This document shows, one piece after another, positions 44,792 through 53,619 of a DNA stretch of 64,000 nt. The notes below the pieces were generated by a model. It was not told the DNA's origin. It did not search any database and worked only from the letters and a program-made list of their open reading frames with translations. The stretch lies in contig NZ_JANIOF010000006.1 in assembly GCF_024733555.1 (NCBI RefSeq), positions 1 through 64,000 on the forward strand. The letters run 5' to 3'. A program made the position numbers and the translations under genes. Numbering within the stretch: position 1 is the first letter of the stretch; the number at the start of each line of letters is the position of its first letter. This DNA comes from Paenibacillus sp. SC116. GTDB taxonomy: Bacteria; Bacillota; Bacilli; Paenibacillales; Paenibacillaceae.

Positions 44792-45031
44792 TTAAGGTCT
44801 TCTCGGCAATTTCTTATTAGCAAGCAAATAATCGCTGTCCGCATCCACAATCGTTACACTGCTGTTGCAGCAAGGGAATACGAGCAGACGTTTTTTGCCA
44901 TCATGGATATCAGGCAGCTCATCAGGACGGATCGGCAATAGCACATGTTTTTGATGACAATAAGGGCAGTGTTGCGCGTATAGATCTCCCATTTGCTCGT
45001 CATAGGGAAGTGTATTTTCAAATGGAATCAT
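44792..45031 (-). CDS. Small Cys-rich hypothetical protein
   Basis: The product is 79 residues. HCPYCHQ (about 21-27) and PCCNSS (about 53-58) give two Cys pairs that could bind zinc, with VLLPIRP and a basic end. I do not recognise a characterised family. GAAGGAGG lies 7 bases ahead of the ATG, and the start is 2 bases after the stop of the YycC-like gene, so the two form one operon. Confidence 0.75.
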   Translation of the reverse strand: MIPFENTLPYDEQMGDLYAQHCPYCHQKHVLLPIRPDELPDIHDGKKRLLVFPCCNSSVTIVDADSDYLLANKKLPRRP

Positions 45032-45033
45032 AC

Positions 45034-45210
45034 TTAAGCCTCCTTACCGTCGACTTTCTTTTCTGCTGCATGCTCTGACGATTGGGCAGCTATCTCCGCA
45101 AGTTTTTGCATCAAGATGTGCTGCGGCATATGCATCAAGTGCTCAAGAGGGACACCAAGCGCTTCAGACAGCTTAACAGCGGTGTCAGCTGATATTTGTA
45201 ATGGTCTCAT
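45034..45210 (-). CDS. YycC-like small protein
   Basis: The product is 58 residues. The N-terminus RPLQISADTAVKLSEALG followed by MHMPQHILMQKL resembles B. subtilis YycC, a conserved small protein of unknown function. The rest is a helical Ala/Lys-rich tail. AAGGAG precedes the ATG, and the downstream gene starts after TAA with a 2-base gap. Confidence 0.7.
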   Translation of the reverse strand: MRPLQISADTAVKLSEALGVPLEHLMHMPQHILMQKLAEIAAQSSEHAAEKKVDGKEA

Positions 45211-45422
45211 ATTTAGATCTCCTTCAAATAATATCTTTGTTGAACCAAGCAGGACTGCGGGTGTAATATGGATTATAGTCTAGTTATACACGTTCAGCAC
45301 CGAATTGACAAATCGGGAATTGCGCAATTCCGAATACAAATGAGTACAGCTAAGAATGGACAACATGATTATCATCGGTTCGTGCTGCTACAGTTATACC
45401 AATTCAGAAAGGTGTGTACATC

Positions 45423-47231
45423 GTGAAATTACCTCTACAGCAAACCTGGGATTTGGAAGTTATTTTCTCCGGAGGCTCTGAATCAGAAGAGCTTCAACAG
45501 TCTATGACTCAATTGGAGAAAGACATGCAAGCTTTGCATGAGACATTGAAGAAGCTCTCTGCCATTGAAACAACAGAAGACGTACATAAGCTTGCAGCAA
45601 AGACGTTGGACATGCAGGATATCTCAGCGCGGGCGCACGAAGTGGGAAGCTTCATCGGCTGCTTGACTTCGCAAGATGTGAGAGACAAGAAGGCGATTCA
45701 ATTAACAGGGCGTGTACAAAGCTTGCGTGCACAGCTAGTTACATTGAACACGTTGTTTGATGAGAAGTGGAGTGCAATGAACGATGAACTCTGGAAGCAA
45801 TACATTGCATTGCCGGATATGCAGGGGATTCAATTTCCGTTGAATGAACGTCGAGATTGGGCACGTGAGAAGCTTTCTCCAGAGCAAGAGGCGCTAATTG
45901 GGGATCTATCTGTCGATGGTTACCATGCGTGGGGAGAATTGTATAACCGCATCGTGTCACAAATTCGCATCGAGGTAGAAGATAACGGTGCCCAATTGCA
46001 ATTGTCCGCAGGGCAAGCGCACAACCGTCTTTCCCATCCTGTACGTGAAGTTCGTGAAGAGACATTCAAGTTGTGGGAAAATGCTTGGTCCGAACAAGCT
46101 GACTTCTGTGCAGAATCGTTGAACCGTATTGGCGGCTTCCGCTTGAAGCTATATGAACATCGTGGTTGGGAAAATGCGCTGAAGGAACCGTTGGCTATTA
46201 ACCGTATGTCTACGGACACATTGAACGCGATGTGGGATACGATTGTGAAGAACAAGCCTGCGTTTGTGAAGTATTTGGAGCGCAAGGCAAAGTTACTAGG
46301 TGTAGAGCGTTTGTCTTGGTGTGATGTAGATGCTCCAATCGGCAGCACGCAGTCTAAGATTGGTTATGATGAAGGCGCAGAAATGATCGTTGAGCAGTTC
46401 AATAAGTTCAGTGAGAAAATGGCGCAATTTTCTGTACATGCATTTGAAAATGGATGGATTGAGGTAGAAGATCGTGCTGGCAAGCGTCCAGGTGGTTTCT
46501 GCACAGGACTTCCAGTAAGTAAGCAGACACGTATCTTTATGACCTATGCAGGTACGCCATCTAATGTATCAACGTTGGCACATGAATTGGGTCATGGATA
46601 CCATCAATTTGTTATGGATGATTTGCCAGAAATGGCGCAGAATTATGCGATGAATGTGGCAGAGACGGCTTCAACCTTTGCTGAGATGATCGTTGCTGAT
46701 TCGGCAGTGAAACAAGCGAAGAATGAGGAAGAGAAGCTTTCCTTGATTGAAGACAAAATTCAGCGTTCTGTAGCATTCTTTATGAACATTCATGCACGCT
46801 TCTTGTTCGAAACTCGCTTCTATGAAGAGCGTCGCAAAGGTTTGCTCTCTGTTGAGCAATTGAACACACTTATGGAAGAAGCACAGAAGGAAGCATACTG
46901 TGATTCGTTATCATCGTATCATCCGCATTTCTGGGCGTCTAAATTGCACTTCTATTTGACCGGTGTTCCATTCTACAACTTCCCGTATACATTTGGCTAC
47001 TTGTTCAGCACGGGCTTGTATGCACGCGCTCAGGAAGAAGGTACAACGTTCGCGGCGAAGTATGATGATTTGCTGCGCGATACGGGCAGTATGACGGTAG
47101 AAGATTTGGCTCAGAAGCATCTTGGTGTTGATCTAACACAAGCAGATTTCTGGCAAAGTGCAATTGATGTAACAGTGCAAGATATTGAGCAGTTCTTAGC
47201 GATGACGGACAATAAGGATGCAGTAAAATAG
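45423..47231 (+). CDS. pepF: Oligoendopeptidase F
   Basis: The product is 602 residues, M3B family, with zinc motif HELGH (His387, Glu388, His391) and the downstream Glu in NVAETASTFAEM. It cleaves short peptides of about 6 to 20 residues in the cytoplasm. The GTG at 45423 is preferred because AGAAAGGTG ends 8 bases upstream, while in-frame 45414 is within that site. Its stop overlaps the MFS gene start by one base. Confidence 0.95.
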   Translation: MKLPLQQTWDLEVIFSGGSESEELQQSMTQLEKDMQALHETLKKLSAIETTEDVHKLAAKTLDMQDISARAHEVGSFIGCLTSQDVRDKKAIQLTGRVQSLRAQLVTLNTLFDEKWSAMNDELWKQYIALPDMQGIQFPLNERRDWAREKLSPEQEALIGDLSVDGYHAWGELYNRIVSQIRIEVEDNGAQLQLSAGQAHNRLSHPVREVREETFKLWENAWSEQADFCAESLNRIGGFRLKLYEHRGWENALKEPLAINRMSTDTLNAMWDTIVKNKPAFVKYLERKAKLLGVERLSWCDVDAPIGSTQSKIGYDEGAEMIVEQFNKFSEKMAQFSVHAFENGWIEVEDRAGKRPGGFCTGLPVSKQTRIFMTYAGTPSNVSTLAHELGHGYHQFVMDDLPEMAQNYAMNVAETASTFAEMIVADSAVKQAKNEEEKLSLIEDKIQRSVAFFMNIHARFLFETRFYEERRKGLLSVEQLNTLMEEAQKEAYCDSLSSYHPHFWASKLHFYLTGVPFYNFPYTFGYLFSTGLYARAQEEGTTFAAKYDDLLRDTGSMTVEDLAQKHLGVDLTQADFWQSAIDVTVQDIEQFLAMTDNKDAVK

Positions 47232-48451
47232 TGAATTCGATCCAGTTTAAAATGGTACACACGTTGTTCCATTCAACAAACTCTGTATTTATTCCTTACT
47301 TACCGCTGCTGCTTCTGCAAAGAGGGTTCAGTACGACTGAGACGAGTACATTGCTTATGCTCGGACCTTTTATTGCTATGTTTGCTCAGCCAGTGGCAGG
47401 AATGATAAGCGATAGAATTGGAGCGGTTCGTCCGCTCCTTTTGTCGCTGTGGCTGTTAATGGGGATTTGCGGAACAACATTGTTTCTAACGTCTGATTCT
47501 TACATAACCATTGCAAGTTTATTAATCATGTATGTATTTTTCATGCCGACGGTATCGTTGCTGGATGCCCTTACTGTGAAAATGGCCCCCGTGCTAGGCA
47601 CTTCTTACAGCTCGATTCGATTGTGGGGATCTGTTGGCTTCTGTCTCATGCTTGTAGGAATGGGCATGTTTTTCGATCAAATTGGTGGGGTTAGCGCTCT
47701 CTTATGGGTATTCCTTAGCATTTGGTCTGGAGTCATGATCATGTTTTTGCTTATGCGTGAACCAGAAGCGATAACTTCTGGAGAAGAAAAGGTGGAAGCA
47801 GCAGGTAAGCCTCGTACTTTGAATTGGCAGTCTGTTCGACAAGTATTTTCGAACCCTACCTTGCTAGTGTTCTTCGGGATGCTTATGCTGATTGCAATCC
47901 CTCATCGCATGAATGATGGTTTGCTTACTATTCACCTTCAAGCTGAAGGCGGGACGGGCAATCATATTTCATGGGCTTGGGCAGTGGCTGGAGCGAGCGA
48001 AATTATTGGATTTTTCTTTATGGGCAATATTGTGAAAAGGTTTACGATGCAGCGCATGCTCTTTATCGTATCTATTTTATATACAATCCGATGGGTGCTA
48101 TGTGTATGGTTTACGGATCCGTGGGCTATTGTGGCGATTCAAGCTATGCATGCCATTACTTTTGTTGCCGTTTGGGTGACTTCTATTGAGTTCGTTGCAC
48201 GGATTTTGCCAATGGAGATGAATGCAACGGGCCAAGCGCTTTTGAACATGCTGTTCATCGGTGTCGCTGGCATTGCAGGAGGTTCAATTGGTGGAGCACT
48301 ACATGAATCATATGGTGGAACTGGGATGTACAGTTTCGGTATCGTGAGTGCCGGGTTAGCTGCGATTGGATTTATGATCTGGTCCAATTCATCCAAGGTT
48401 CGCAAGCAGAAATACGAAACGGTTAGCAGCAAGCAGGTCTCATCTATTTAA
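47231..48451 (+). CDS. MFS transporter (MFS_1-like / PPP family)
   Basis: The product is 406 residues with 12 predicted membrane helices. GMISDRIGAVRPLLL (after helix 2) is the MFS loop motif, and the family resembles the YwbF / PPP group of putative sugar or nucleoside porters. The start is GTG at 47231, overlapping the pepF stop, with AAGGA upstream at longer spacing. Translational coupling with pepF is likely, and the substrate is unknown. Confidence 0.87.
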   Translation: MNSIQFKMVHTLFHSTNSVFIPYLPLLLLQRGFSTTETSTLLMLGPFIAMFAQPVAGMISDRIGAVRPLLLSLWLLMGICGTTLFLTSDSYITIASLLIMYVFFMPTVSLLDALTVKMAPVLGTSYSSIRLWGSVGFCLMLVGMGMFFDQIGGVSALLWVFLSIWSGVMIMFLLMREPEAITSGEEKVEAAGKPRTLNWQSVRQVFSNPTLLVFFGMLMLIAIPHRMNDGLLTIHLQAEGGTGNHISWAWAVAGASEIIGFFFMGNIVKRFTMQRMLFIVSILYTIRWVLCVWFTDPWAIVAIQAMHAITFVAVWVTSIEFVARILPMEMNATGQALLNMLFIGVAGIAGGSIGGALHESYGGTGMYSFGIVSAGLAAIGFMIWSNSSKVRKQKYETVSSKQVSSI

Positions 48452-48516
48452 CAAAGAAGACTGCATACAAAAGACAACGGCGGCGAACGGGTAACATACT
48501 TACTTCCTAACAAAAA

Positions 48517-48541
48517 GAAGAAGCTCAAGTTGAGCTTCTTC
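48517..48541 (-). terminator. Minus-strand terminator of SASP gene
   Basis: GAAGAAGCTCAA (48517-48528) and TTGAGCTTCTTC (48530-48541) are reverse complements. On the minus strand five T follow the stem (complement of 48512-48516). The plus strand lacks a T-tail. Confidence 0.75.
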
Positions 48542-48593
48542 GGTACTAGGAGTTAAGTATATAGGTAGAGATGCGTCACATTGATACAACTAG

Positions 48594-48833
48594 TTAGCGC
48601 GTATTGCGGCTACCAGTTAATTGCTGTTCACCAATTTGGACAAGGCGTTTTGTGATGTAACCACCAATAGTACCTGTGTCACGAGTGGTGTAATTGCCAT
48701 AGTAGCCATCTTGTGGAATCGGAATTCCTAGCTCTTGTGCAATTTCATATTTCAATTGTTGCAAAGCTGCAGTCGCCTGTGGAACAACGAGGTTGTTCGT
48801 ACGGCTTTGGTTGTTAGTTTGATTTCCTGCCAT
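48594..48833 (-). CDS. Alpha/beta-type small acid-soluble spore protein (copy 1)
   Basis: The product is 79 residues. The core LKYEIAQELGIPIP (germination-protease site region) and GTIGGYITKRLVQIGEQQL are the two SASP signatures. These proteins coat and protect spore DNA and are degraded by GPR on germination. The ATG at 48833 follows AGGAGGTGAACAAC; an extra Met 3 codons upstream overlaps that site. A near-identical copy lies at 52083 on the other strand. A SigG-type promoter lies upstream. Confidence 0.95.
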   Translation of the reverse strand: MAGNQTNNQSRTNNLVVPQATAALQQLKYEIAQELGIPIPQDGYYGNYTTRDTGTIGGYITKRLVQIGEQQLTGSRNTR

Positions 48834-48854
48834 GTTGTTCACCTCCTATGAAGT

Positions 48855-48884
48855 TAGTATGGAAAAGTAATTTGTAAATATGCA
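48855..48884 (-). promoter_or_regulatory. SigG-type promoter for SASP copy 1
   Basis: On the minus strand, TGCATA (48884-48879), a 17-base spacer and CATACTA (48861-48855) fit the forespore SigG pattern (-35 GNATR, -10 CATNNTA). Confidence 0.7.
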
Positions 48885-48910
48885 TACGGTTAATAGGATG
48901 GTAAATGTAA

Positions 48911-48945
48911 ATAATGCCAAGCATCAGTTGGATGCTTGGCATTAT
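48911..48945 (-). terminator. Terminator after epimerase gene
   Basis: ATAATGCCAAGCATC (48911-48925) and GATGCTTGGCATTAT (48931-48945) form a perfect 15-bp stem with a 5-base loop. It lies just past the stop of the aldose-epimerase gene on the minus strand. Confidence 0.7.
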
Positions 48946-48993
48946 TGTTTTTACAGTATCTGAATATCTATAGTTCGGATCAATCAAGGGACT

Positions 48994-49959
48994 CTATGGA
49001 TGGATAATATCCAACTCAAGGACGAGTTCAACCGGAGTGTTGGGCAGCAATTCAATAAGGCCCGTTGTCTCCTGATCGAAAGGAAGATTTGGCGCATCAG
49101 GCAGCCACGTATACGGCTCTACACAAATAATTTCATTTGCTTCGCCGCGAGTGTACAATACCCAATGTTTGAAGTAAGGCTCGTTGCCCGCATAGCGAAT
49201 ACGGTAGCCATCTTCGCGGGTCAGCCATGCTTCTGGACGCTGTCCACCAGTACTGAAAACAGTATCATAGTTGGTTCCTTGCAGATTTTGCCCTTTATTC
49301 AAGCCCTCGTGCTCACCTAGTGGCAACGTTCTGCCTGTCATAATAAGCTCATTGTCGAGTTCATAGATGCCAGAAACAGGGACTTGAAGATTCCATTTCT
49401 CAGGTTCGCCGTCGAGTTGGAACCATGTATGCGTACCATAGCCAAATGGCGCAGGTTGTTTGCCGATGTTGGTCATTTCGAGCTTCTGCGTTAATCGATT
49501 CCCCTTTAGAATATGTGTCAGCTTCAACTCAAGTGGGGTTGGATACTGCCTCATCCAATTTGTATCTTCTTCTGTGCGGAATACCGTAGTGACGATACAT
49601 TGATCATGTTCCACAACAGCAGATTGTACCGTCCAAGCCTGAGTACGATGCAGACCGTGGATATGATTGTCGTTAGCTGTATTTTGGTCGAATTGATAAT
49701 CGACCCCTGCATAGGAGAAGCGACCACGACGAATGCGTCCAGGCGGCATTAGCATTGGAATGCCAAAGTGATATGGCTTGGTCATGTAATAATCCAAGTC
49801 GCTTTCGGCTGGTGTTCTCAACACATCACGTTCCGCTTGCTTGTCCCACAAGCGGATAATGTTGTTTCCTAGGCTCGGCAGCAGTGTCGCCTCAAGTGTC
49901 TCGCTGTGCATGATGATCGTTTCGTGTCCATTCCAAGTTCCCTTAGTAATTTGATGCAT
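48994..49959 (-). CDS. Aldose 1-epimerase family protein
   Basis: The product is 321 residues with the galactose-mutarotase fold: NDNHIHGL (about 96-103), GYGTHTWFQL (general acid His) and the C-terminal Glu in IELLPNTP. It probably interconverts sugar anomers or a related ring sugar. Members differ in substrate, and none of the neighbours is a sugar operon. AAAGGAGACGATTCC lies ahead of the ATG on the minus strand. Confidence 0.88.
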   Translation of the reverse strand: MHQITKGTWNGHETIIMHSETLEATLLPSLGNNIIRLWDKQAERDVLRTPAESDLDYYMTKPYHFGIPMLMPPGRIRRGRFSYAGVDYQFDQNTANDNHIHGLHRTQAWTVQSAVVEHDQCIVTTVFRTEEDTNWMRQYPTPLELKLTHILKGNRLTQKLEMTNIGKQPAPFGYGTHTWFQLDGEPEKWNLQVPVSGIYELDNELIMTGRTLPLGEHEGLNKGQNLQGTNYDTVFSTGGQRPEAWLTREDGYRIRYAGNEPYFKHWVLYTRGEANEIICVEPYTWLPDAPNLPFDQETTGLIELLPNTPVELVLELDIIHP

Positions 49960-50109
49960 GGAATCGTCTCCTTTATGTAAGCAATCAATAGGTTAATGAT
50001 AGCAAATGGCAGGCGTAATGTCATACTGCTTATTCGCTCCTAGTATTGCAAAGATAGCGATAAAACGGGATATTGAGCACAATATGCTGTAAGCTCAGCA
50101 TGTAATTGA

Positions 50110-50138
50110 TTGACAAATAACGATACGGCTGATAATCT
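50110..50138 (+). promoter_or_regulatory. SigA promoter of trpS T-box leader
   Basis: TTGACA (50110-50115), a 17-base spacer and TAATCT (50133-50138) lie about 35 bases ahead of the T-box. The gap 49960-50109 between the divergent epimerase gene and this promoter shows nothing else clear. Confidence 0.75.
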
Positions 50139-50169
50139 AACAGATAACTATTTCCTTGCTTATACGGAA

Positions 50170-50466
50170 CAGAAATCGTTGATGAGGGTAAGTAGATCGT
50201 GATGAATTCGCTGCAGAGAGCCGATGGTAGGTGAGAATCGGTGCGGGCGTCGTGATTGAATGGACCTCGGAGTGTCTTGAGGAACGTATGCTGATGAAGC
50301 ATATTAGTATGCTATGACCGCAGCTCTGCGTTACGGAGAAGAGGCTTCATGTAATGTGTTGTGTGTAATCAGATGCAATATGCTGACATGACATCATGAC
50401 ATTGAAGTGAATTAGGGTGGCAACACGGTCTTTCGTCCCTTGTGGAGACGAAAGGCCTTTTTTGCG
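50170..50466 (+). promoter_or_regulatory. T-box riboswitch, tRNA-Trp specific
   Basis: The stem I region has AGAGAGCCGATGG and GGTGAGAATCGG. The likely specifier codon TGG lies at 50261-50263, in a GAATGGACC loop, giving tRNA-Trp. The T-box sequence AGGGTGGCAACACGG starts at 50414. The terminator CTTTCGTC with GACGAAAG (near 50430-50454) is followed by a T-tract. Uncharged tRNA-Trp would favour the antiterminator and read-through into trpS. Confidence 0.93.
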
Positions 50467-50580
50467 TTCATATGGATGCTGGATGCACAATTCTAAGGAC
50501 CCAATCCGATTCACGATATCTCTGTTAAGGTGCAATGAGCAAAGTACAACTATAATAATCCAATAAGGAGCGATGATGAA

Positions 50581-51567
50581 ATGAAACGCGTATTATCAGG
50601 TATTCAACCAAGCGGCCAGTTGACGATTGGCAATTATATAGGTGCGATGCAGAATTTTGTGAAATTGCAGCATGATCATGAGTGCTTCTTTATGATCGTG
50701 GATTTGCACGCAATTACGGTGCCCCAAGATCCAGCTGCGCTTCGCGAGCAATCCGAGCAAGTAGCGGCATTGTACCTAGCTGCTGGAATCGATCCAAGCA
50801 AAGCTTCTATCTTCCTACAATCCCATGTGCCACAGCATGCTGAACTTGGCTGGTTGATGACGACGATTGCGAACATGGGCGAGCTTGAGCGCATGACGCA
50901 GTTCAAGGAAAAGTCTGCCGGGAAAGAATCTATACCCGCTGGATTATTCGTATACCCTGCATTAATGGCAGCAGATATTCTTGTGTATAATGCGGAGTTG
51001 ATCCCTGTAGGTGACGATCAGAAGCAGCACTTGGAATTGACTCGTGATCTAGCCAATCGTTTTAACCATCGCTATGGAGATACATTCCAAATGCCAGAGC
51101 CTTATATGCCTGAAGTAGGGGCGCGCATTATGTCTCTTGATGATGCTTCTAAGAAAATGAGCAAGAGTAATCCTAATGCAGGTAGCTATATTGCTCTATT
51201 GGATGATCCTGCTATTGTCCGCAAGAAAATTAGCCGTGCGAAGACAGATTCGGAAGCATTGGTGAAGTTTGATCCGGAGAATAAGCCTGAGGTCAGTAAT
51301 CTATTGGGCATCTATTCCCATATTGCTGGATTGAGCGTTGCTGAGATTGAAGCGAAGTATGAAGGTCAAATGTACGGGCCATTCAAGAAGGATTTGGCTG
51401 AGCTTGTTGCTAACTTCTTAGAGCCATTGCAAGCTCGTTATCGTGAAGTGAGACAATCAGGCGAATTGTATGATGTCTTGAAACAAGGTGCGGAACGTGC
51501 GCAAGAAGTTGCTCAATTAAAGCTTGATGATGTAAAGAAACGCATGGGCTTTGTAATGCCACGCTAA
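50581..51567 (+). CDS. trpS: Tryptophanyl-tRNA synthetase
   Basis: The 328-residue product is class I. The HIGH-equivalent motif PSGQLTIGNYIG lies at about residues 10-21 and KMSKSN at about 195-200. It charges tRNA-Trp in the cytoplasm. The preceding T-box reads the TGG codon, so expression rises with tryptophan starvation. AAGGAGCGATG lies ahead of the ATG. Confidence 0.97.
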   Translation: MKRVLSGIQPSGQLTIGNYIGAMQNFVKLQHDHECFFMIVDLHAITVPQDPAALREQSEQVAALYLAAGIDPSKASIFLQSHVPQHAELGWLMTTIANMGELERMTQFKEKSAGKESIPAGLFVYPALMAADILVYNAELIPVGDDQKQHLELTRDLANRFNHRYGDTFQMPEPYMPEVGARIMSLDDASKKMSKSNPNAGSYIALLDDPAIVRKKISRAKTDSEALVKFDPENKPEVSNLLGIYSHIAGLSVAEIEAKYEGQMYGPFKKDLAELVANFLEPLQARYREVRQSGELYDVLKQGAERAQEVAQLKLDDVKKRMGFVMPR

Positions 51568-51601
51568 GTACAGCTACTACAAGCTGTAAGTTATCAATAG
51601 G

Positions 51602-51644
51602 AAAAGACCGGATGCGAGCCATAGTGGCAAACGTCCGGTCTTTT
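51602..51644 (+). terminator. Terminator after trpS
   Basis: AAAAGACCGGA (51602-51612) pairs with TCCGGTCTTTT (51634-51644). It is an 11-bp perfect stem with terminal T bases and probably works in both directions. Confidence 0.85.
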
Positions 51645-51695
51645 ATTGTTGGCATCATCTATGTTCACAATGTTTCTGAACGGACGAAACATCGT

Positions 51696-51920
51696 CTACT
51701 CTGTGGCTTGTGAAGGCTCAGCTTGTTTAGCTGTTAAAGCTGCTTCCTGTTCTGCTTTTTTACGATATTTTGCTTTGAACATAAATCCAAATCCTACATT
51801 GAAGAACGCTAAGACAGCACATATCAAGGAAATCCAACCGTTGGAGCTTAAAGTAATGCTGGTTATCGTTAAGAGGATGATGGAGGAGAAGGCGAACCAT
51901 AAAGCTAATCGTTTGGGCAT
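51696..51920 (-). CDS. Two-helix membrane protein (DUF5325/YlaF-like?)
   Basis: The product is 74 residues. Two membrane helices (about 5-24 and 29-50) are followed by a basic/Ala/Glu-rich tail. It resembles YlaF-like DUF5325 small membrane proteins, but the call is tentative. AAAGGAGAGATTACA precedes the ATG on the minus strand. Confidence 0.65.
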   Translation of the reverse strand: MPKRLALWFAFSSIILLTITSITLSSNGWISLICAVLAFFNVGFGFMFKAKYRKKAEQEAALTAKQAEPSQATE

Positions 51921-51999
51921 TGTAATCTCTCCTTTTTGTTCACAGTTGAGTAAGCTTCCCTTAGCGCTGCAACTATTTTCGAAAATGATAAATATTTAA

Positions 52000-52028
52000 G
52001 AATAACAATGAAAGAAGCGGACAAAATA
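52000..52028 (+). promoter_or_regulatory. SigG-type promoter for SASP copy 2
   Basis: GAATA (52000-52004), a 17-base spacer and CAAAATA (52022-52028) are a partial match to the forespore SigG pattern. The ATG lies 55 bases downstream. Confidence 0.45.
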
Positions 52029-52082
52029 AGCTTGCAAGCTTGCATAACCGAAGAGCCATAGTGAAAGGGGATTTTCTTATCA

Positions 52083-52315
52083 TGGCAAACAATCAATCTC
52101 GTACTAACAACTTGGTCGTTCCACAAGCGACTGCAGCTTTGCAACAATTGAAATACGAAATTGCACAGGAACTTGGTATTCCAATTCCGCAAGACGGCTA
52201 CTACGGTAACTACACGACTCGCGATACAGGAACTATCGGTGGTTACATTACGAAGCGTCTAGTGCAAATCGGGGAACAACAATTGTCCGGCGGCGCAGGT
52301 GGCGCAGGTCGTTAA
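52083..52315 (+). CDS. Alpha/beta-type small acid-soluble spore protein (copy 2)
   Basis: The product is 77 residues, identical to copy 1 over nearly the whole shared core (QSRTNN through IGEQQL) but differing at many synonymous codon positions. Its ends differ: MANNQSRTNN, and a Gly/Ala-rich GGAGGAGR tail. It binds and protects spore DNA. AAAGGGGATT lies ahead of the ATG. It is opposite in orientation to copy 1, 3.3 kb away. Confidence 0.95.
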
Positions 52316-52374
52316 TTGTCCCAAGTCATTTTTCTCGAGTTATACAACACGCTCTTAGTTTAGGAGCGGCAGAC

Positions 52375-52403
52375 AGCTGTCCCAGCGCGCGGGGCAGCTT
52401 TTT
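52375..52403 (+). terminator. Terminator after SASP copy 2
   Basis: AGCTGTCCC (52375-52383) pairs with GGGGCAGCT (52391-52399, one T-G pair), followed by five T. Confidence 0.75.
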
Positions 52404-52528
52404 GTTATGGCCATGACAAAAAGCTCTCACAAAAAACATACGGACGTAGGAACGACCGCATGCTATAGAATGCATGTTAGTAACAATGTAACACGTTTTA
52501 GTTCTGGAATAAAGAAGGAACTTCCAGC

Positions 52529-53515
52529 TTACACAGGTTCTAATCCACATCGTTTATAAAGCTTCTCTTCACTTAACCATCCGATATACGTATCAAGTGT
52601 TTCATATTGCGCATTCATCATGACGACAGCCACAAACGGATATTGTTTACGGTGACGATATCTGACATCTACCCATCGTACGACAAAGCCATATCCCGTT
52701 GGTTGCACGGTTGCACAGCCATAGCGTGTGAAATATTGAAAGGTCTGCACGACCGTCTCGTTTGTAGATGCTTCTACGGCAGGATGCTCGTCGCACTTAG
52801 CCGTTTCTGTCCAACTAACTACACGATTTTTATGGAGCTGACCTACTCGAAACACGCCATCTTTGCATTTCTTTACAAGATTCCATTGTGACCAGACAAC
52901 GGTGGGTATCAACGTATATCGTTCCCCTAGTTTATGTTCGTTATCGAGCTTTGGCAATCTCTTTATAAGTAAGCGATGAGTTAGCGTACGCCATACGTAG
53001 TAAACAGCTAGTATGATGTATAGGACGGGAAATAGCACGGCAGGCTCCACCCATCCAAACATCCATATGGCAACAGCCACAAGATGAGAAGTAAATATAA
53101 ATGGATCAAAAATGGGGATGATGTTCCACGAAATCCATCGTTCTGAAAATGGGCGCATCGCTTGCGTACCGTACGTGTTGAATAAGTCTGTAAATACATG
53201 CAGTACAACTGCAATTGAAGTCCATAGCATTACATGGCTCCAGTGATTCGTAGGCATAAGCAGTTGCAATCCGCCGGTAATGAGAACGCTCCAGACGATC
53301 AGCATAGGAAGTGAATGTGAGAAACCACGATGGTTGCGTACATAAGCTTCATTTCCTTTTAATTTAAAAATGGTATCGAAATCAGGAGCCTGAGAGCCGA
53401 TGATCGTTCCTGCTAACACAGCAGTTGCTGTCGAAGTGTCTGCTGCGACAACGGGATCGATTTGTGAAAGGCCTGCTAAGCCTAATCCAATAGCCAGATG
53501 CGATATAGAATCCAT
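52529..53515 (-). CDS. yfhP: YfhP-like metal-dependent hydrolase (membrane)
   Basis: The 328-residue product has the DUF457/YdjM fold, with SISHLAIG, PDFDTIFKLKG, NHRGFSHSLPM and HVFTDLFNTYGTQAMRPFSERW. The conserved His/Asp residues suggest a metal site among about five membrane helices. A soluble C-terminal domain (about 215-328) completes it, as in B. subtilis YfhP. The ATG at 53515 follows GGAGGTGCAAGTCA. Its biological substrate is not known to me. Confidence 0.87.
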   Translation of the reverse strand: MDSISHLAIGLGLAGLSQIDPVVAADTSTATAVLAGTIIGSQAPDFDTIFKLKGNEAYVRNHRGFSHSLPMLIVWSVLITGGLQLLMPTNHWSHVMLWTSIAVVLHVFTDLFNTYGTQAMRPFSERWISWNIIPIFDPFIFTSHLVAVAIWMFGWVEPAVLFPVLYIILAVYYVWRTLTHRLLIKRLPKLDNEHKLGERYTLIPTVVWSQWNLVKKCKDGVFRVGQLHKNRVVSWTETAKCDEHPAVEASTNETVVQTFQYFTRYGCATVQPTGYGFVVRWVDVRYRHRKQYPFVAVVMMNAQYETLDTYIGWLSEEKLYKRCGLEPV

Positions 53516-53619
53516 TGACTTGCACCTCCGCTGTTGTATTGTGGTCAGACTTGAAGCAAAATATAAATAAAAAGACAAGGCCGCATAAGAAACGGTCCGA
53601 ACATCAATGGAGGATGGTC

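Noticed and set aside
50030-50302. 90-residue minus-strand frame in the T-box leader
   Set aside because: It overlaps the promoter and stem I of the T-box and has no start signal; the leader explains the sequence.
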